A stretch of 64,000 nt of DNA from Candidatus Obscuribacterales bacterium (GTDB taxonomy: Bacteria > Cyanobacteriota > Vampirovibrionia > Obscuribacterales > Obscuribacteraceae), in contig JAHBVO010000003.1 in NCBI GenBank assembly GCA_019637435.1, positions 682,001 through 746,000 of the forward strand. Direction: 5' to 3'. A program made the position numbers and the translations under genes. This document shows, in pieces, positions 8,870-16,917 of this stretch. The notes beneath the pieces are model-generated. The model was not told the DNA's origin. It made no database searches and worked only from the letters and a program-made list of their open reading frames with translations. Position 1 is the first letter of the stretch. The number at the start of each line of letters is the position of its first letter.

Positions 8870-9540
8870 TCGTCGTCTCCGGAGCCGGGCGGCGTTGTGT
8901 AGTATAAGACTTGTTTTTGACTGCCGGAAACGGTACGAATGGGAATGACGATAGGGCTGTAAACTGGGACGTCAGGCGCCGATTCGGGTCCTGGAGTGAA
9001 ACCCGCTTGAGGCATCTGGTTCAACATATAACCCATGCTTTCGTCGGGAACGAGAATTACCGATACCGACTGCCGGCGTGCATAGAGGTCTACAAACAAG
9101 CGCAAAGCCGCTTTGGCAGCCGCTTCTGCTTCTTGAAGCGAACCAAATCCGGATTTGTGTCGCACTTCAAATGCAACCTGTCCGGACTGCAGATCGAGGT
9201 CATGCATTCTGCGACAACCAAGAATGTTCCAACCATGCATCCAGAGGTCTTCGTAGTGAACCGGCTCCGCATCTTCATTGTTTGGTTGCGAGTAAGTGAT
9301 TTTTGTTTTCACGACAGGTCCGATGATCGAATTGTTGTATTCGAATTGATCGCGAACCTGTTCGGTCTCAATTAAGAACAAGTAGTCATAAGTCTTTCCG
9401 AGGCTCTGGCTTTTGCAGGGAAGCTGGAGAATGAGTAGAGTTGCTAATGCTGTTGTTAGGAACACTAGAGCACAAGCCAATCTTCCCTTGCGGAAACCGA
9501 TCCCGCAGAAATCGAAAATAGGACCCAATATCTTATTCAT
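8866..9540 (-). CDS. Membrane-anchored hypothetical protein in TadE/TadG cluster
   Basis: 224 residues with one N-terminal membrane helix (about residues 22-42) followed by an extracytoplasmic domain. I do not recognise the family. It has a TadG/archaeal-flagellin-like pattern of an N-anchor plus a beta-rich domain, a Tyr-rich C-terminal third, and the tail TPPGSGDDE. It overlaps the TadE-like gene upstream by eight bases and the TadG-like gene downstream by four, so all three are certainly one transcription unit. A pseudopilin-like or minor-pilin role is a guess from context. Confidence 0.7.
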   Translation of the reverse strand: MNKILGPIFDFCGIGFRKGRLACALVFLTTALATLLILQLPCKSQSLGKTYDYLFLIETEQVRDQFEYNNSIIGPVVKTKITYSQPNNEDAEPVHYEDLWMHGWNILGCRRMHDLDLQSGQVAFEVRHKSGFGSLQEAEAAAKAALRLFVDLYARRQSVSVILVPDESMGYMLNQMPQAGFTPGPESAPDVPVYSPIVIPIRTVSGSQKQVLYYTTPPGSGDDE

Positions 9541-10102
9541 TGACGTAGTACTCCGTTGTTATCGGATCACGTCCCATGTTCTCCCACAAAGCGCTTCCCG
9601 TCATCACTACGTCGGCAGGTTCGGTCAAACCTGGCACTTTGAGACCGAAGAATTGTACTGTCACCAGCGGATCTATGCGCGTATTGACCACCACGCTCAA
9701 GCTGTAGTTGAAACTGTCCTTATCCGGCTGCCAGTTCGGAGGAATTTTTCCTGGCTGTTCCACTCGCAGAGTCTGAGTTGGGTCGTTGACCTTGCTTATC
9801 AGCAGAGCAGGCGAGACTGAGGTAACTTTGACTCCGGTCGGGTTGGAAACTTCAAGCGCGAATTTGTCGGTGTGGTAGCTCTTGAACGCATCTGACAGCT
9901 TGCGTTTCTTCGCCATGTTCTGTGTCCAGGCATTCACTACCTGCGATGAAATCGCCCAGCGTGTCATGAATGTTCCATAGTTTGCCAGCGGCAACAGAAT
10001 GATGAAGAAGATGAAAACCAGGCAGTAAGTAAATTCGACAGCGTTGCTGCCGGTGCTTTTTCGGCAGGAGGGTGAGGTTCGAAATTTATCTCGTTCTTTC
10101 AT
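9533..10102 (-). CDS. TadE-like pseudopilin family protein
   Basis: 189 residues from the ATG at 10102 (an adjacent TTG would add one residue). The N-terminal segment SNAVEFTYCLVFIFFIILL is typical of TadE-type proteins: a Glu at the start of a hydrophobic helix after a short hydrophilic leader, about residues 20-45. The C-terminal part is a small extracytoplasmic beta domain ending VMTGSALWENMGRD. TadE-like proteins are minor components of tight-adherence (Flp) pilus machines, but no TadA ATPase, TadB/C or prepilin peptidase gene is near, so it would need partners elsewhere. It lies 87 bases after the subtilase gene. Confidence 0.75.
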   Translation of the reverse strand: MKERDKFRTSPSCRKSTGSNAVEFTYCLVFIFFIILLPLANYGTFMTRWAISSQVVNAWTQNMAKKRKLSDAFKSYHTDKFALEVSNPTGVKVTSVSPALLISKVNDPTQTLRVEQPGKIPPNWQPDKDSFNYSLSVVVNTRIDPLVTVQFFGLKVPGLTEPADVVMTGSALWENMGRDPITTEYYVNE

Positions 10103-10189
10103 CAAATCTGAACCTGAAACTCCAACTGCTTACTGCTCGAAACCGTTGGCAAATTCTTTGTCTAAGAATATCAGGTTCTGGCTCGCGAC

Positions 10190-11572
10190 CTAGGGGAACA
10201 GTGTTTTCATCGCCTTGCCTGCGTCCGGCATTCCGTAGCCGAAGAAGTTGTTGGGAACGCCATAGTTTGGGTGATCGGGGTCATGGTTGCGGTTTGATGT
10301 CGAAATTAAAAGCTGTTCGACCTGTGTGTTGGTCAAGGAAGGCTTAGCGCCCCAGATGAGGGCCGCGATCGAGGCGACGAGCGGGGATGAGAATGAAGTA
10401 CCACTTACCGAAACGGCCTTGCCTTTACCCGCTTTGCTGGAGCAGACGATACCGACTCCTGGCGCAGTGAACCAGACTGGATCGCCGTACTTTGAGAAGC
10501 TGGCTTTGCGTCCGGATGCGGTGTCTGTAGCGGAAACCACAATCAAATACGGGTAGCGAGGATTGAGTGTGTCCTCGTTGCCGTCGTTGCCAGCCGCGTT
10601 GAAGACCAAACCGCCGCTGTCATGGAAGGCTTCGAACTGGGAGTGTAGAACGTTGTTGTAGGTTTTGTTCGAGATCGAGTATTCCGGATATTGATTGTTT
10701 AAGCTCATGTTGACTATTTTGAGCCCCCGCACGATGCATTGATCCATGGCTTCGATCAGGGTGCTTGTCGGAAATCCACCGATCTTTTTGACGTAGGCGT
10801 TGATAGGAAATATGCGACTGTTGCGCGCGGGTCCCGCGGTCAGAATGAAGTTGTCGTTGATTGCCGCTGCCGTGGTTGACACCATGGTGCCGTGGCCGGC
10901 CGTGTCCTTTTGTTTTTCTCTGTCTTTGCTGCAGTCGTAGCCTTCATAACACTTGCCGGCTAAGTCAAGATTCTTCAAGCTTACTCCGGTGTCGATGATG
11001 GCGATTGTGTTGTTCTGTTCGCCAGGGCTTGCACTCCAAGCGTTCGTCACATTGAGTTTAGGCAAGTATGTTTGAGAGGGGAAGAATTGGTCGTTCGTCT
11101 GCGTGCTGAAGACATAGTTGCGCTGAATCTTGTTCAGATGTTTGTCGTTGACGAGAGCCTTTTCTGCTTTTAGAAAACTATCCTGGCTTGGAAAGTCTAC
11201 GACCCAAACCGTTCGGTCGCCGCTTCCGATGGTTTTGACGATGGTTCCGCTGACTTCGCGAATGGTCTGCATTGCATCATTTTTATCGGCCTTATTCGGC
11301 ATAATCAGCAGAGAATTTGAGGCGACCTCGCCTTTGCGGATAGGTCGAGAATCTTCCACTGCGACGCTGGTCTTCTTGTAGCCTGGCTCGGTGTATGGCG
11401 TCAGACGGTACGATGTTGGCGAAATCCTGAGGACTGGAGATTTTTGCTGCTTCTGAACTGATTTTGCTGCGTCAGCGCAGTGGACGGGCAGCTGCATGCT
11501 CAATGCGATTGGCACGCTCGTGAGGACTGCGGAGGTGAAGACCCAGGCTTTTCGAAAACGGGTTTCAAACAT
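10190..11572 (-). CDS. Secreted subtilisin-like serine protease (S8 family)
   Basis: 460 residues with a signal peptide (residues 1-35, ending VHCADA), a pro-region of about 150 residues and an S8 catalytic domain. The triad is complete: Asp194 in IAIIDTGV, His227 in GHGTMVS and Ser393 in SGTSFSSP, with the oxyanion Asn329 in NAAGNDG. The protein ends soon after the catalytic domain, with no added C-terminal binding or anchor domains, so it is probably released or periplasmic. The ATG at 11572 has GAGGA upstream at good spacing. It is followed on the same strand by TadE/TadG-like genes, possibly as maturation protease or simply co-regulated; that link is inference. Confidence 0.93.
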   Translation of the reverse strand: MFETRFRKAWVFTSAVLTSVPIALSMQLPVHCADAAKSVQKQQKSPVLRISPTSYRLTPYTEPGYKKTSVAVEDSRPIRKGEVASNSLLIMPNKADKNDAMQTIREVSGTIVKTIGSGDRTVWVVDFPSQDSFLKAEKALVNDKHLNKIQRNYVFSTQTNDQFFPSQTYLPKLNVTNAWSASPGEQNNTIAIIDTGVSLKNLDLAGKCYEGYDCSKDREKQKDTAGHGTMVSTTAAAINDNFILTAGPARNSRIFPINAYVKKIGGFPTSTLIEAMDQCIVRGLKIVNMSLNNQYPEYSISNKTYNNVLHSQFEAFHDSGGLVFNAAGNDGNEDTLNPRYPYLIVVSATDTASGRKASFSKYGDPVWFTAPGVGIVCSSKAGKGKAVSVSGTSFSSPLVASIAALIWGAKPSLTNTQVEQLLISTSNRNHDPDHPNYGVPNNFFGYGMPDAGKAMKTLFP

Positions 11573-11714
11573 ATGGTGTCCTCAGAACGGCTAGAAAGTG
11601 GCTCCAGCGCGCGATAGTAACGGAGAGACGACTGTGGTCGTTTGACTACGGACAAAGTTCGAGAGGTTAGTAATATACCCAGATTACCTGGATGCCAAGA
11701 TTATTAGGAGGTGA

Positions 11715-11742
11715 AAAACCACAGTTTTAATTTTGTGGTTTT
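11715..11742 (-). terminator. Hairpin terminator after btuF-like gene
   Basis: AAAACCACA (11715-11723) and TGTGGTTTT (11734-11742) form a 9-bp stem. Read on the minus strand the second arm ends in a run of five T, as in an intrinsic terminator. The loop contains the TAA stop of the binding-protein gene. The stem is AT-rich, so its strength is uncertain. Confidence 0.55.
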
Positions 11743-12668
11743 CGGACCATGGGCGTTTGCTTTGCGACTGTGAACTTGGTCTGCGATTTATCGAACCAGG
11801 ATCTGAGTTCAATCTGACGTTCCGGATGAAGTCTCCGAGCAAACTCGTAGAGTCCTTCGAAAATTTGAAGCGTGGGTCGCGAGAGATAATCGTGCTCGCG
11901 GTCAGGAAGATGATAGACCCGGTTCTCCTTCACAGCGGTCATGAGCGACCATGGGGGCGTAGTTTTCAGGCTGGAGGACCTGGACTCGAAAGGCATGACC
12001 AAGAGATCCGGTTGGGATGCTATCAGTTTTTCCGGGCTAAATTTTGGATACCCACTTTTGATGTCGGCAGCTATATTAGTGCCACCGCATGTAGTGATTA
12101 CATCGTTGAGAAAGCTGTCACCGCCCACGGTGACAATTGGCTTTGGCCATACGCAAAAGAAAACTTTTCGACGCGGCTCGTTTTTCAACGTTTCTTTGAG
12201 CCGAGCGATGCTGTTTTGGAAAGAGGTTGCCAGCTTTTCTGCGCGTTCTGATTTCCCGCAAACGGAGCCTAGCAGGATGAGGTTTCGGGAAATATCGTCC
12301 AGCGATTTATTGTTTAAAACAACCGATCTGACTTGATGTTTTTTGAGTTGAAAAGAAAGCGACTCTTGACCCTGGACGAGAAGAACGACATCCGGCTTAA
12401 GTTTGGCGAGCCTCTCCCAGTTGATTGAAACGAAAGAGCCCACCTTTGGTTTTGACTTCGTCTCAGGCGGATAGGTGCAGTAGCTGCTGATACCAACGAG
12501 TTTGTCTTCGGCTCCAAGACTGTAAACCAGTTCGGTGTTCGATGGTGCCAGAGATACTATGGAGGATGCCGGACGTTCAGCACCGAGTTTTTCAGCGTGA
12601 GCGCTTTGCCCGGTAGTGAGCACTATGAGAGCGAAACTGATAACGGACATTAATTTCATGCGAGCCAT
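11727..12668 (-). CDS. BtuF-like periplasmic binding protein (corrinoid/metal-chelate ABC uptake)
   Basis: 313 residues from the ATG at 12668, which gives a good signal peptide (MARMKLMSVISF...SAHA); the frame is open further upstream but without signal-peptide logic, and an ATG at 12659 is also possible. The mature protein has the two-lobe helical-backbone binding fold of the BtuF/TroA class: IVSLAPSNTELVYSLG, then ISSYCTYPPE, KPKVGSFVSINWERLAKLKPDVVLL, and a second lobe containing NDVITTCGGTNIA. The family binds cobalamin, heme or ferric siderophores; the N-terminal motif best fits BtuF. No permease or ATPase is adjacent. It is 62 bases after the small P-loop ATPase gene and ends in a hairpin terminator. 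Confidence 0.85.
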   Translation of the reverse strand: MARMKLMSVISFALIVLTTGQSAHAEKLGAERPASSIVSLAPSNTELVYSLGAEDKLVGISSYCTYPPETKSKPKVGSFVSINWERLAKLKPDVVLLVQGQESLSFQLKKHQVRSVVLNNKSLDDISRNLILLGSVCGKSERAEKLATSFQNSIARLKETLKNEPRRKVFFCVWPKPIVTVGGDSFLNDVITTCGGTNIAADIKSGYPKFSPEKLIASQPDLLVMPFESRSSSLKTTPPWSLMTAVKENRVYHLPDREHDYLSRPTLQIFEGLYEFARRLHPERQIELRSWFDKSQTKFTVAKQTPMVRKPQN

Positions 12669-12730
12669 AATAAACGAATTACTGCTTGCATGTTTGCTTG
12701 ACATTACGATTGTCGAAGATCGGCCTGCGC

Positions 12731-13294
12731 TCAAGGAGTGGCGCTCGCAGTCATATTCGAAAGCCATTCCTGAACTTCTCTGACTCGTTCTTCAACTCCG
12801 AGTTTCGTCACGGTGAAGGTCTTGTTCCAAAGATCGAGTTCGAACAATGTCATGCGAGTAATTCGGTCCACTTGTTTTTGATAGTCCAGATCCGTCCAGC
12901 GAAAGCCATCGTCAACCGGCGGGAACATCGGCGGTATGTAGATGATGTGAGTGTACTTCAGCGCTTGCGTGCGTGCGGTTTCGTAGTAAGCTTCGGTGTC
13001 GTAAGACATTGCAGCACACATATTCCATCTCTGCCAGAGCACCCAGCAGTCTATTGTGGAACGGTCGGAGATAAAGGATTGCAACTCTTCTTCGCGCTCG
13101 ATCTGCGCAGTGAGGATGCTTTGTTTGAATAGATTTTGATCTGGAATCTCGGTTGGATTCTGGTATCCCATTTGGTGGCATATTTCGCGACCGAGTTCCG
13201 GGATCATTGGTAAAGAGAGAAGCGAAGTCAGCGCTTCCACTATCGTGGTTTTGCCGACTCCGCTTGCTCCGGTGATGATGATGCGTTTCATCAT
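12731..13294 (-). CDS. Small P-loop ATPase/kinase (AAA_28/NadR-like)
   Basis: 187 residues. Walker A is GASGVGKTT at residues 9-17 after the strand RIIITG. The segment FISDRSTIDCWVLWQRW resembles the D(R)S/T-D motif of NadR-like and nucleoside-kinase-like P-loop proteins, and the IIYIPPMFPPVDDGFRWTD segment is typical of the AAA_28 group. Substrate unknown; a kinase for a ribosylated nucleobase or a regulatory ATPase are both possible. Two adjacent ATG codons start the gene. It lies 30 bases downstream of the flotillin gene on the same strand. Confidence 0.8.
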   Translation of the reverse strand: MMKRIIITGASGVGKTTIVEALTSLLSLPMIPELGREICHQMGYQNPTEIPDQNLFKQSILTAQIEREEELQSFISDRSTIDCWVLWQRWNMCAAMSYDTEAYYETARTQALKYTHIIYIPPMFPPVDDGFRWTDLDYQKQVDRITRMTLFELDLWNKTFTVTKLGVEERVREVQEWLSNMTASATP

Positions 13295-13324
13295 TTAGTT
13301 TGGGTCACCATTCGTTCCTTCAGA

Positions 13325-14932
13325 TCAACCTCTTGCTGGAGGTGTGGGTGGAACGTTAGGGAATGCCGGCAGCGGTGTGTTTTGTTTTGGCTGCGGCGGT
13401 TGTGATGCTGCACCGTGGTTCGGTAGTCCGTTGTTGGTCCCGTTGCTGGCGGCTTTCTGCGTTTTGTGCATTGTTTCCATCAGATCGATACCGGTTAGAC
13501 CCTTGACCATGGTCATGCCTTGCGCGGCGACTCCCAGAACATCGGATGTGATTTTGCCCATGCCGGTGGAGTCTCCACCTGTCGAGAGCAAAGTAACATT
13601 GCCGATCTTGGACAGAGGTTGCGCTGCGGCGGATACGAGCTCTGGCAGTTTCTCGATGATCATGCTTGCCATAGCTGCATCGTTGTACAGCTTGTAAGCC
13701 TCCGCTTTCTTCGACATCGCTTCAGCTTCCGCTTGACCGCGAGCGGCGATAACGGTAGCTTGTGCGAGACCTCTGGCGCGCTCAGCTTCTGCTTCAGCCA
13801 GACCCATTTGACGAGCTGCTTCTGCTTCGGCTTGGGCCCGCATCTTAGTTGCGTCCGCATCAGCAGAGGCCTTTAGGCGTGCTGCTTCAGCATCTGCTTC
13901 GGCTAGAATCCGGCGTTTTTCTTGCTCTGCCAGAGCTAGTGTTCTAACTCTAGCGTGCTCAGCTTCTGCCGGTTTCTGAATGTCAGCTTCCAGAGACACC
14001 TGGCGCTTTTGAACTTCAACTTGTTGCAGTTCAACTTCCTTTTGCGCTTCGATGATTCGAATTTGCTGTCTTTCGGAAATTAGCTTCTGCTCTGCCTTTG
14101 CTTTGTGTACGTCGTACATTGTGTCAGCGGCAGCTTTCTGCTCGGCAACTTCAGCTTGGTAGCGTGCTTGTCCGACTTGAAAGTTCTTGCTTGATTCTGC
14201 AACTCGCATATCAGCTGCGAGCTTCGCTTTTGCGCCTTCCTCAGCGGCTTGCGCTTGAGCGATTGCCGAGTCGCGTTGAGCATTTGCTTGTGCAATAGTC
14301 GTCACTTTGTTGGCTTCGGCTTCACCGATAGCGGCTGTCCGTTTGGCTTCAGCTGTCGTTGTTTTACCGAGAGCTTCCAGGTATCCGACACTGTCGCGCA
14401 CTTCTTTGATTGTGAACGAAACAACTGTCAGACCCATCTTCGCCAGGTCGGTGATCGACACTTCTGCAACGCGTGAGGCGAACGAATCGAAATTGCCGAT
14501 TAGCTCTTCTACGGTCATGGTGCCGATGATGGCGCGCAAGTGACCCATAAGAGTTTCGTGAGCTACCATTCTAATTTCATCGATTTCTTTTCCGAGAAAC
14601 TGTTCGGCAGCTGTTTGAATCGACTGCTCGTCGCCTCGAACTTTGATCTGAGCGACACCTTCGACGAACAGCGGGACACCATTGATTGTCAACATTGCTG
14701 CGTTAGAGCGGACCTCGATGAGCATGACTTCCAGGCTCAGAGTGTCCATTCTGTTTACTAGCGGTAAGACAATCGTACCGCCACCAACAATGATCTTCGG
14801 CTGTCCGCCGCCACCAGAGACGATTAAGGCAGTGTTAGGCCCTACCTTTTGATACAGGGCAGCCGCGAAGCTACCCAGAACGAACAGCAATATTGTTGCT
14901 ATTCCGCCAATGATCATAATCATGGGGTCCAT
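13325..14932 (-). CDS. Flotillin-family membrane scaffold protein
   Basis: 535 residues. An N-terminal membrane segment (about 5-28) is followed by an SPFH domain (30-210; MDTLSLEVMLIEVRS, FLGKEIDEIRMVAHETL, GLTVVSFTIKEV) and a long Ala/Glu/Lys-rich coiled coil (210-430) with repeated AEAE and AQAEAEAARQ units. A hydrophobic C-terminal domain and a Pro/Gln-rich tail (PPQPKQN, PPTPPARG) end the protein. This is the FloT/YuaG plan; flotillins oligomerise into membrane microdomain scaffolds. The ATG at 14932 has a strong GGAGGA site. A truncated paralogue and an NfeD gene, the usual flotillin partner, lie just upstream on the same strand. Confidence 0.93.
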   Translation of the reverse strand: MDPMIMIIGGIATILLFVLGSFAAALYQKVGPNTALIVSGGGGQPKIIVGGGTIVLPLVNRMDTLSLEVMLIEVRSNAAMLTINGVPLFVEGVAQIKVRGDEQSIQTAAEQFLGKEIDEIRMVAHETLMGHLRAIIGTMTVEELIGNFDSFASRVAEVSITDLAKMGLTVVSFTIKEVRDSVGYLEALGKTTTAEAKRTAAIGEAEANKVTTIAQANAQRDSAIAQAQAAEEGAKAKLAADMRVAESSKNFQVGQARYQAEVAEQKAAADTMYDVHKAKAEQKLISERQQIRIIEAQKEVELQQVEVQKRQVSLEADIQKPAEAEHARVRTLALAEQEKRRILAEADAEAARLKASADADATKMRAQAEAEAARQMGLAEAEAERARGLAQATVIAARGQAEAEAMSKKAEAYKLYNDAAMASMIIEKLPELVSAAAQPLSKIGNVTLLSTGGDSTGMGKITSDVLGVAAQGMTMVKGLTGIDLMETMHKTQKAASNGTNNGLPNHGAASQPPQPKQNTPLPAFPNVPPTPPARG

Positions 14933-15268
14933 GACTCGCTTCCTCCAATATTAGTGCCGAGGATTCAGTCTCCAATTCTTTCATGCCCGAGGCTCGGGCT
15001 TTCTAAATCTCGGATGTTTTCGTTTCAGACTCTACGATCTTACGTGCCGTGAAGTTATTTAACGGATTTTGCAACACATTCCTTTATCTTCTTGATAACG
15101 CGGCGTGCTGATAATTTGGGGACAAACCCGGAGATGCTTGTTAGGTCTGCACTTGGTGCAAGTGGCACTATATCTGGTGATATTGAAGTCAACGTTTGAA
15201 CTGTTGTTTGAACTAGTTTCCTCGTTATCAATCTTCAGTCTGGTGCGCATTGCTTGCGCGGTAGCCGC
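14933..15268 (-). other. Leader/promoter region between the two flotillin copies
   Basis: 336 bases without a supported gene. The part nearest the flotillin start resembles the sequence upstream of the truncated copy (shared CTCCAA, CTCCA and TTCTTT blocks around 14945-14990 and 15900-15935). The part at 15164-15180 is identical over 17 bases to 15993-16009 and includes a promoter-like core. A short minus-strand frame crosses the region but runs through the promoter and has no family likeness. Confidence 0.6.
15167..15192 (-). promoter_or_regulatory. Candidate promoter of full-length flotillin
   Basis: On the minus strand TTGACT (15187-15192) and TATAGT (15167-15172) resemble -35 and -10 boxes, but the spacer is only 14 bases. 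The 17 bases at 15164-15180 recur exactly upstream of the truncated copy, where the spacing is 16. Expected leader is about 230 bases. Confidence 0.45.
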
Positions 15269-15892
15269 CTATTTGTCTTCGACTTTGCCAAGGACCGCGA
15301 TCCTTTTCGCTTCGTCAGCGGCCGTTTTAGTGAGGGCGTCGTGGTATCCAACACTATCGCGCACTTCTTTGATTGTGCATAAAACAACTGTTAGTCCAAA
15401 CTTTTCCAGCTCATTGTTGGAGCCTTCTTCAAGGCGCAACGCCAACGAGTTTGGATCTCTAATTATTTTCTCCGCTGTCATCGTGCTGCTCGACGAGCGC
15501 AGCTGTTTCATAAGAACGTCTTGTGCTAGTGTCTTAATTTGACCTATATCTTTTCCGAGAAAATGTTCGGCCGCTTTCTCTATTGACTGCTCGTCAACGC
15601 GAACTTTGACTTGCGCCACACATTCGACCGATAGAGGGATGCCATCACTGGTCCAGGTCGCATCGCAGCGCATTTCAATAGCCATCACCTCCAGGCTTAA
15701 CGTATCCATCCTGTTTACTATTGGCAAGACAATCGTGCCTCCACCAACAACGATCTTCGGCTTTCCTGCGCCACCAGAGACGATTAAAGCAGTGTTAGGC
15801 CCTACCTTTTGATAGAGCGCTGCAAGGAGAATACCCTGCACAAACAGGATGATCAGTGCTATGCCGCCCATTACCATAATCATCGGATCCAT
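15269..15892 (-). CDS. Truncated flotillin paralogue (membrane segment plus SPFH domain only)
   Basis: 207 residues that align without gaps to the first 207 or so of the neighbouring 535-residue flotillin (MDPMIM start, ALYQKVGPNTALIVSGG, GGGTIVLP, NRMDTLSLEVM). It stops after the SPFH domain at AVLGKVEDK, exactly where the coiled coil starts in the full copy. It therefore lacks the flotillin coiled coil and C-terminal domain. Divergence is moderate and spread along the length, and the frame is intact, so it may be a working dominant-interaction partner rather than a fresh pseudogene. The start ATG has GGAG-like bases upstream. It arose most simply by tandem duplication including the promoter region. 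Confidence 0.85.
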   Translation of the reverse strand: MDPMIMVMGGIALIILFVQGILLAALYQKVGPNTALIVSGGAGKPKIVVGGGTIVLPIVNRMDTLSLEVMAIEMRCDATWTSDGIPLSVECVAQVKVRVDEQSIEKAAEHFLGKDIGQIKTLAQDVLMKQLRSSSSTMTAEKIIRDPNSLALRLEEGSNNELEKFGLTVVLCTIKEVRDSVGYHDALTKTAADEAKRIAVLGKVEDK

Positions 15893-15995
15893 TTGCGTTC
15901 CTCCAAACTAGTCGAGCTGCAGACTCCAGTTCTTTATTAAAGAATCGGAATCCTCTAAAAAGTCGTCACCAGTTTTTGCAGGCTACACGACCGGC

Positions 15996-16023
15996 ACTAT
16001 ATCTGGTGACAATTGAAACTCAA
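15996..16023 (-). promoter_or_regulatory. Candidate promoter of truncated flotillin
   Basis: On the minus strand TTGAGT (16018-16023) and TATAGT (15996-16001) are separated by 16 bases, a good sigma-70-type arrangement. The downstream half (15993-16009) is repeated exactly at 15164-15180 upstream of the full-length copy. The expected transcript start lies about 100 bases before the ATG. Confidence 0.55.
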
Positions 16024-16064
16024 GATTTGACCGCAGTTAAACGTTCAGTTCTCGTCAGTCTTCG

Positions 16065-16745
16065 TCAGTCTTCAATAAGCAGATTCTTGTAAGGCTCTAC
16101 AAAAACTATTGGACCGTCACGCTCAACGATCATTACTTTCGTTCCTTTGTTGATTGCTGTGCCGGGCTTAGACCGCGCCGCAGAAGAATAGATTTTCGAC
16201 TGAATTACATAGGTCACTTCGCCAGGACGATTTTCTGCGATTGGAATGAGCACTTCCGCCACGTGACCAATGAGGTCGTCAGAGCGCATGTGTGTTGAAC
16301 TCGTACCGTAGCGCATCATTGCTGCGATCATCGACTTGAAAATATTGATCATGGCAAAGCCGGCCAGTACTGCCGGAATCAATGTGAAATAACCGATTCC
16401 GGGAAATAGATAACCTACTGCATAGCCGCAAAGACCGAAGAACGCAAGGAAAATCGAAATGGACATAGGACTGAGCACGCTTAAAACGAACCTGCCAACT
16501 CGATATTGCACACGGTGATCCGTGACCAGTGAATAGCGGGTGGTGTCGTCTTGGTGATCACCATGGTCTTCACCGCCATCGTGATCACCGCCGTCATCAC
16601 CGTCATGTCCGAAGTCGTGCCCGTGATGACCTGCATCATCACTGCTATCGTCCATGTGTCCCATGACGAAGTTGAATATAAGGAAGCCTCCGCCGACAAG
16701 GGCAGACATGAAATAAGCCTGACTCAAAATGCCTTGGGGAAACAT
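16065..16745 (-). CDS. NfeD-family membrane protein with His/Asp-rich loop
   Basis: 226 residues from the ATG at 16745 (GAGGA upstream); an upstream extension would collide with the divergent gene. There is a membrane helix at about 12-28, then a striking hydrophilic loop (30-68) with eight His and many Asp/Gly (for example GHHGHDFGHDGDDGG). Two or three helices follow at 88-140, and a C-terminal OB-type NfeD domain at 150-220 (DLIGHVAEVLIPI, KGTKVMIVERDG). NfeD proteins pair with flotillins or SPFH proteins, and a flotillin copy lies 172 bases downstream on the same strand. The His/Asp loop looks like a divalent-metal ligand cluster and is not a standard part of the family. Confidence 0.88.
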   Translation of the reverse strand: MFPQGILSQAYFMSALVGGGFLIFNFVMGHMDDSSDDAGHHGHDFGHDGDDGGDHDGGEDHGDHQDDTTRYSLVTDHRVQYRVGRFVLSVLSPMSISIFLAFFGLCGYAVGYLFPGIGYFTLIPAVLAGFAMINIFKSMIAAMMRYGTSSTHMRSDDLIGHVAEVLIPIAENRPGEVTYVIQSKIYSSAARSKPGTAINKGTKVMIVERDGPIVFVEPYKNLLIED

Positions 16746-16917
16746 ATTCGTGATCCTCGTGTTCTTCACCGATAATGCGGTGATTTTCCTATTAGAGATA
16801 CCCACGAATCGATTTCTTATAACGCCGAAACGCCCACCAGTACCTAAAGAAAAGACTAAGATTGCATTCGTATGCGTGACGTAGTACAAGTTGTGGTGGG
16901 CACCAGGCAAAGTGAAT

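Noticed and set aside
15059..15250. Minus-strand frame with several Cys
   Set aside because: It spans the duplicated promoter core; the Cys pattern is not a known motif and no start signal is present.
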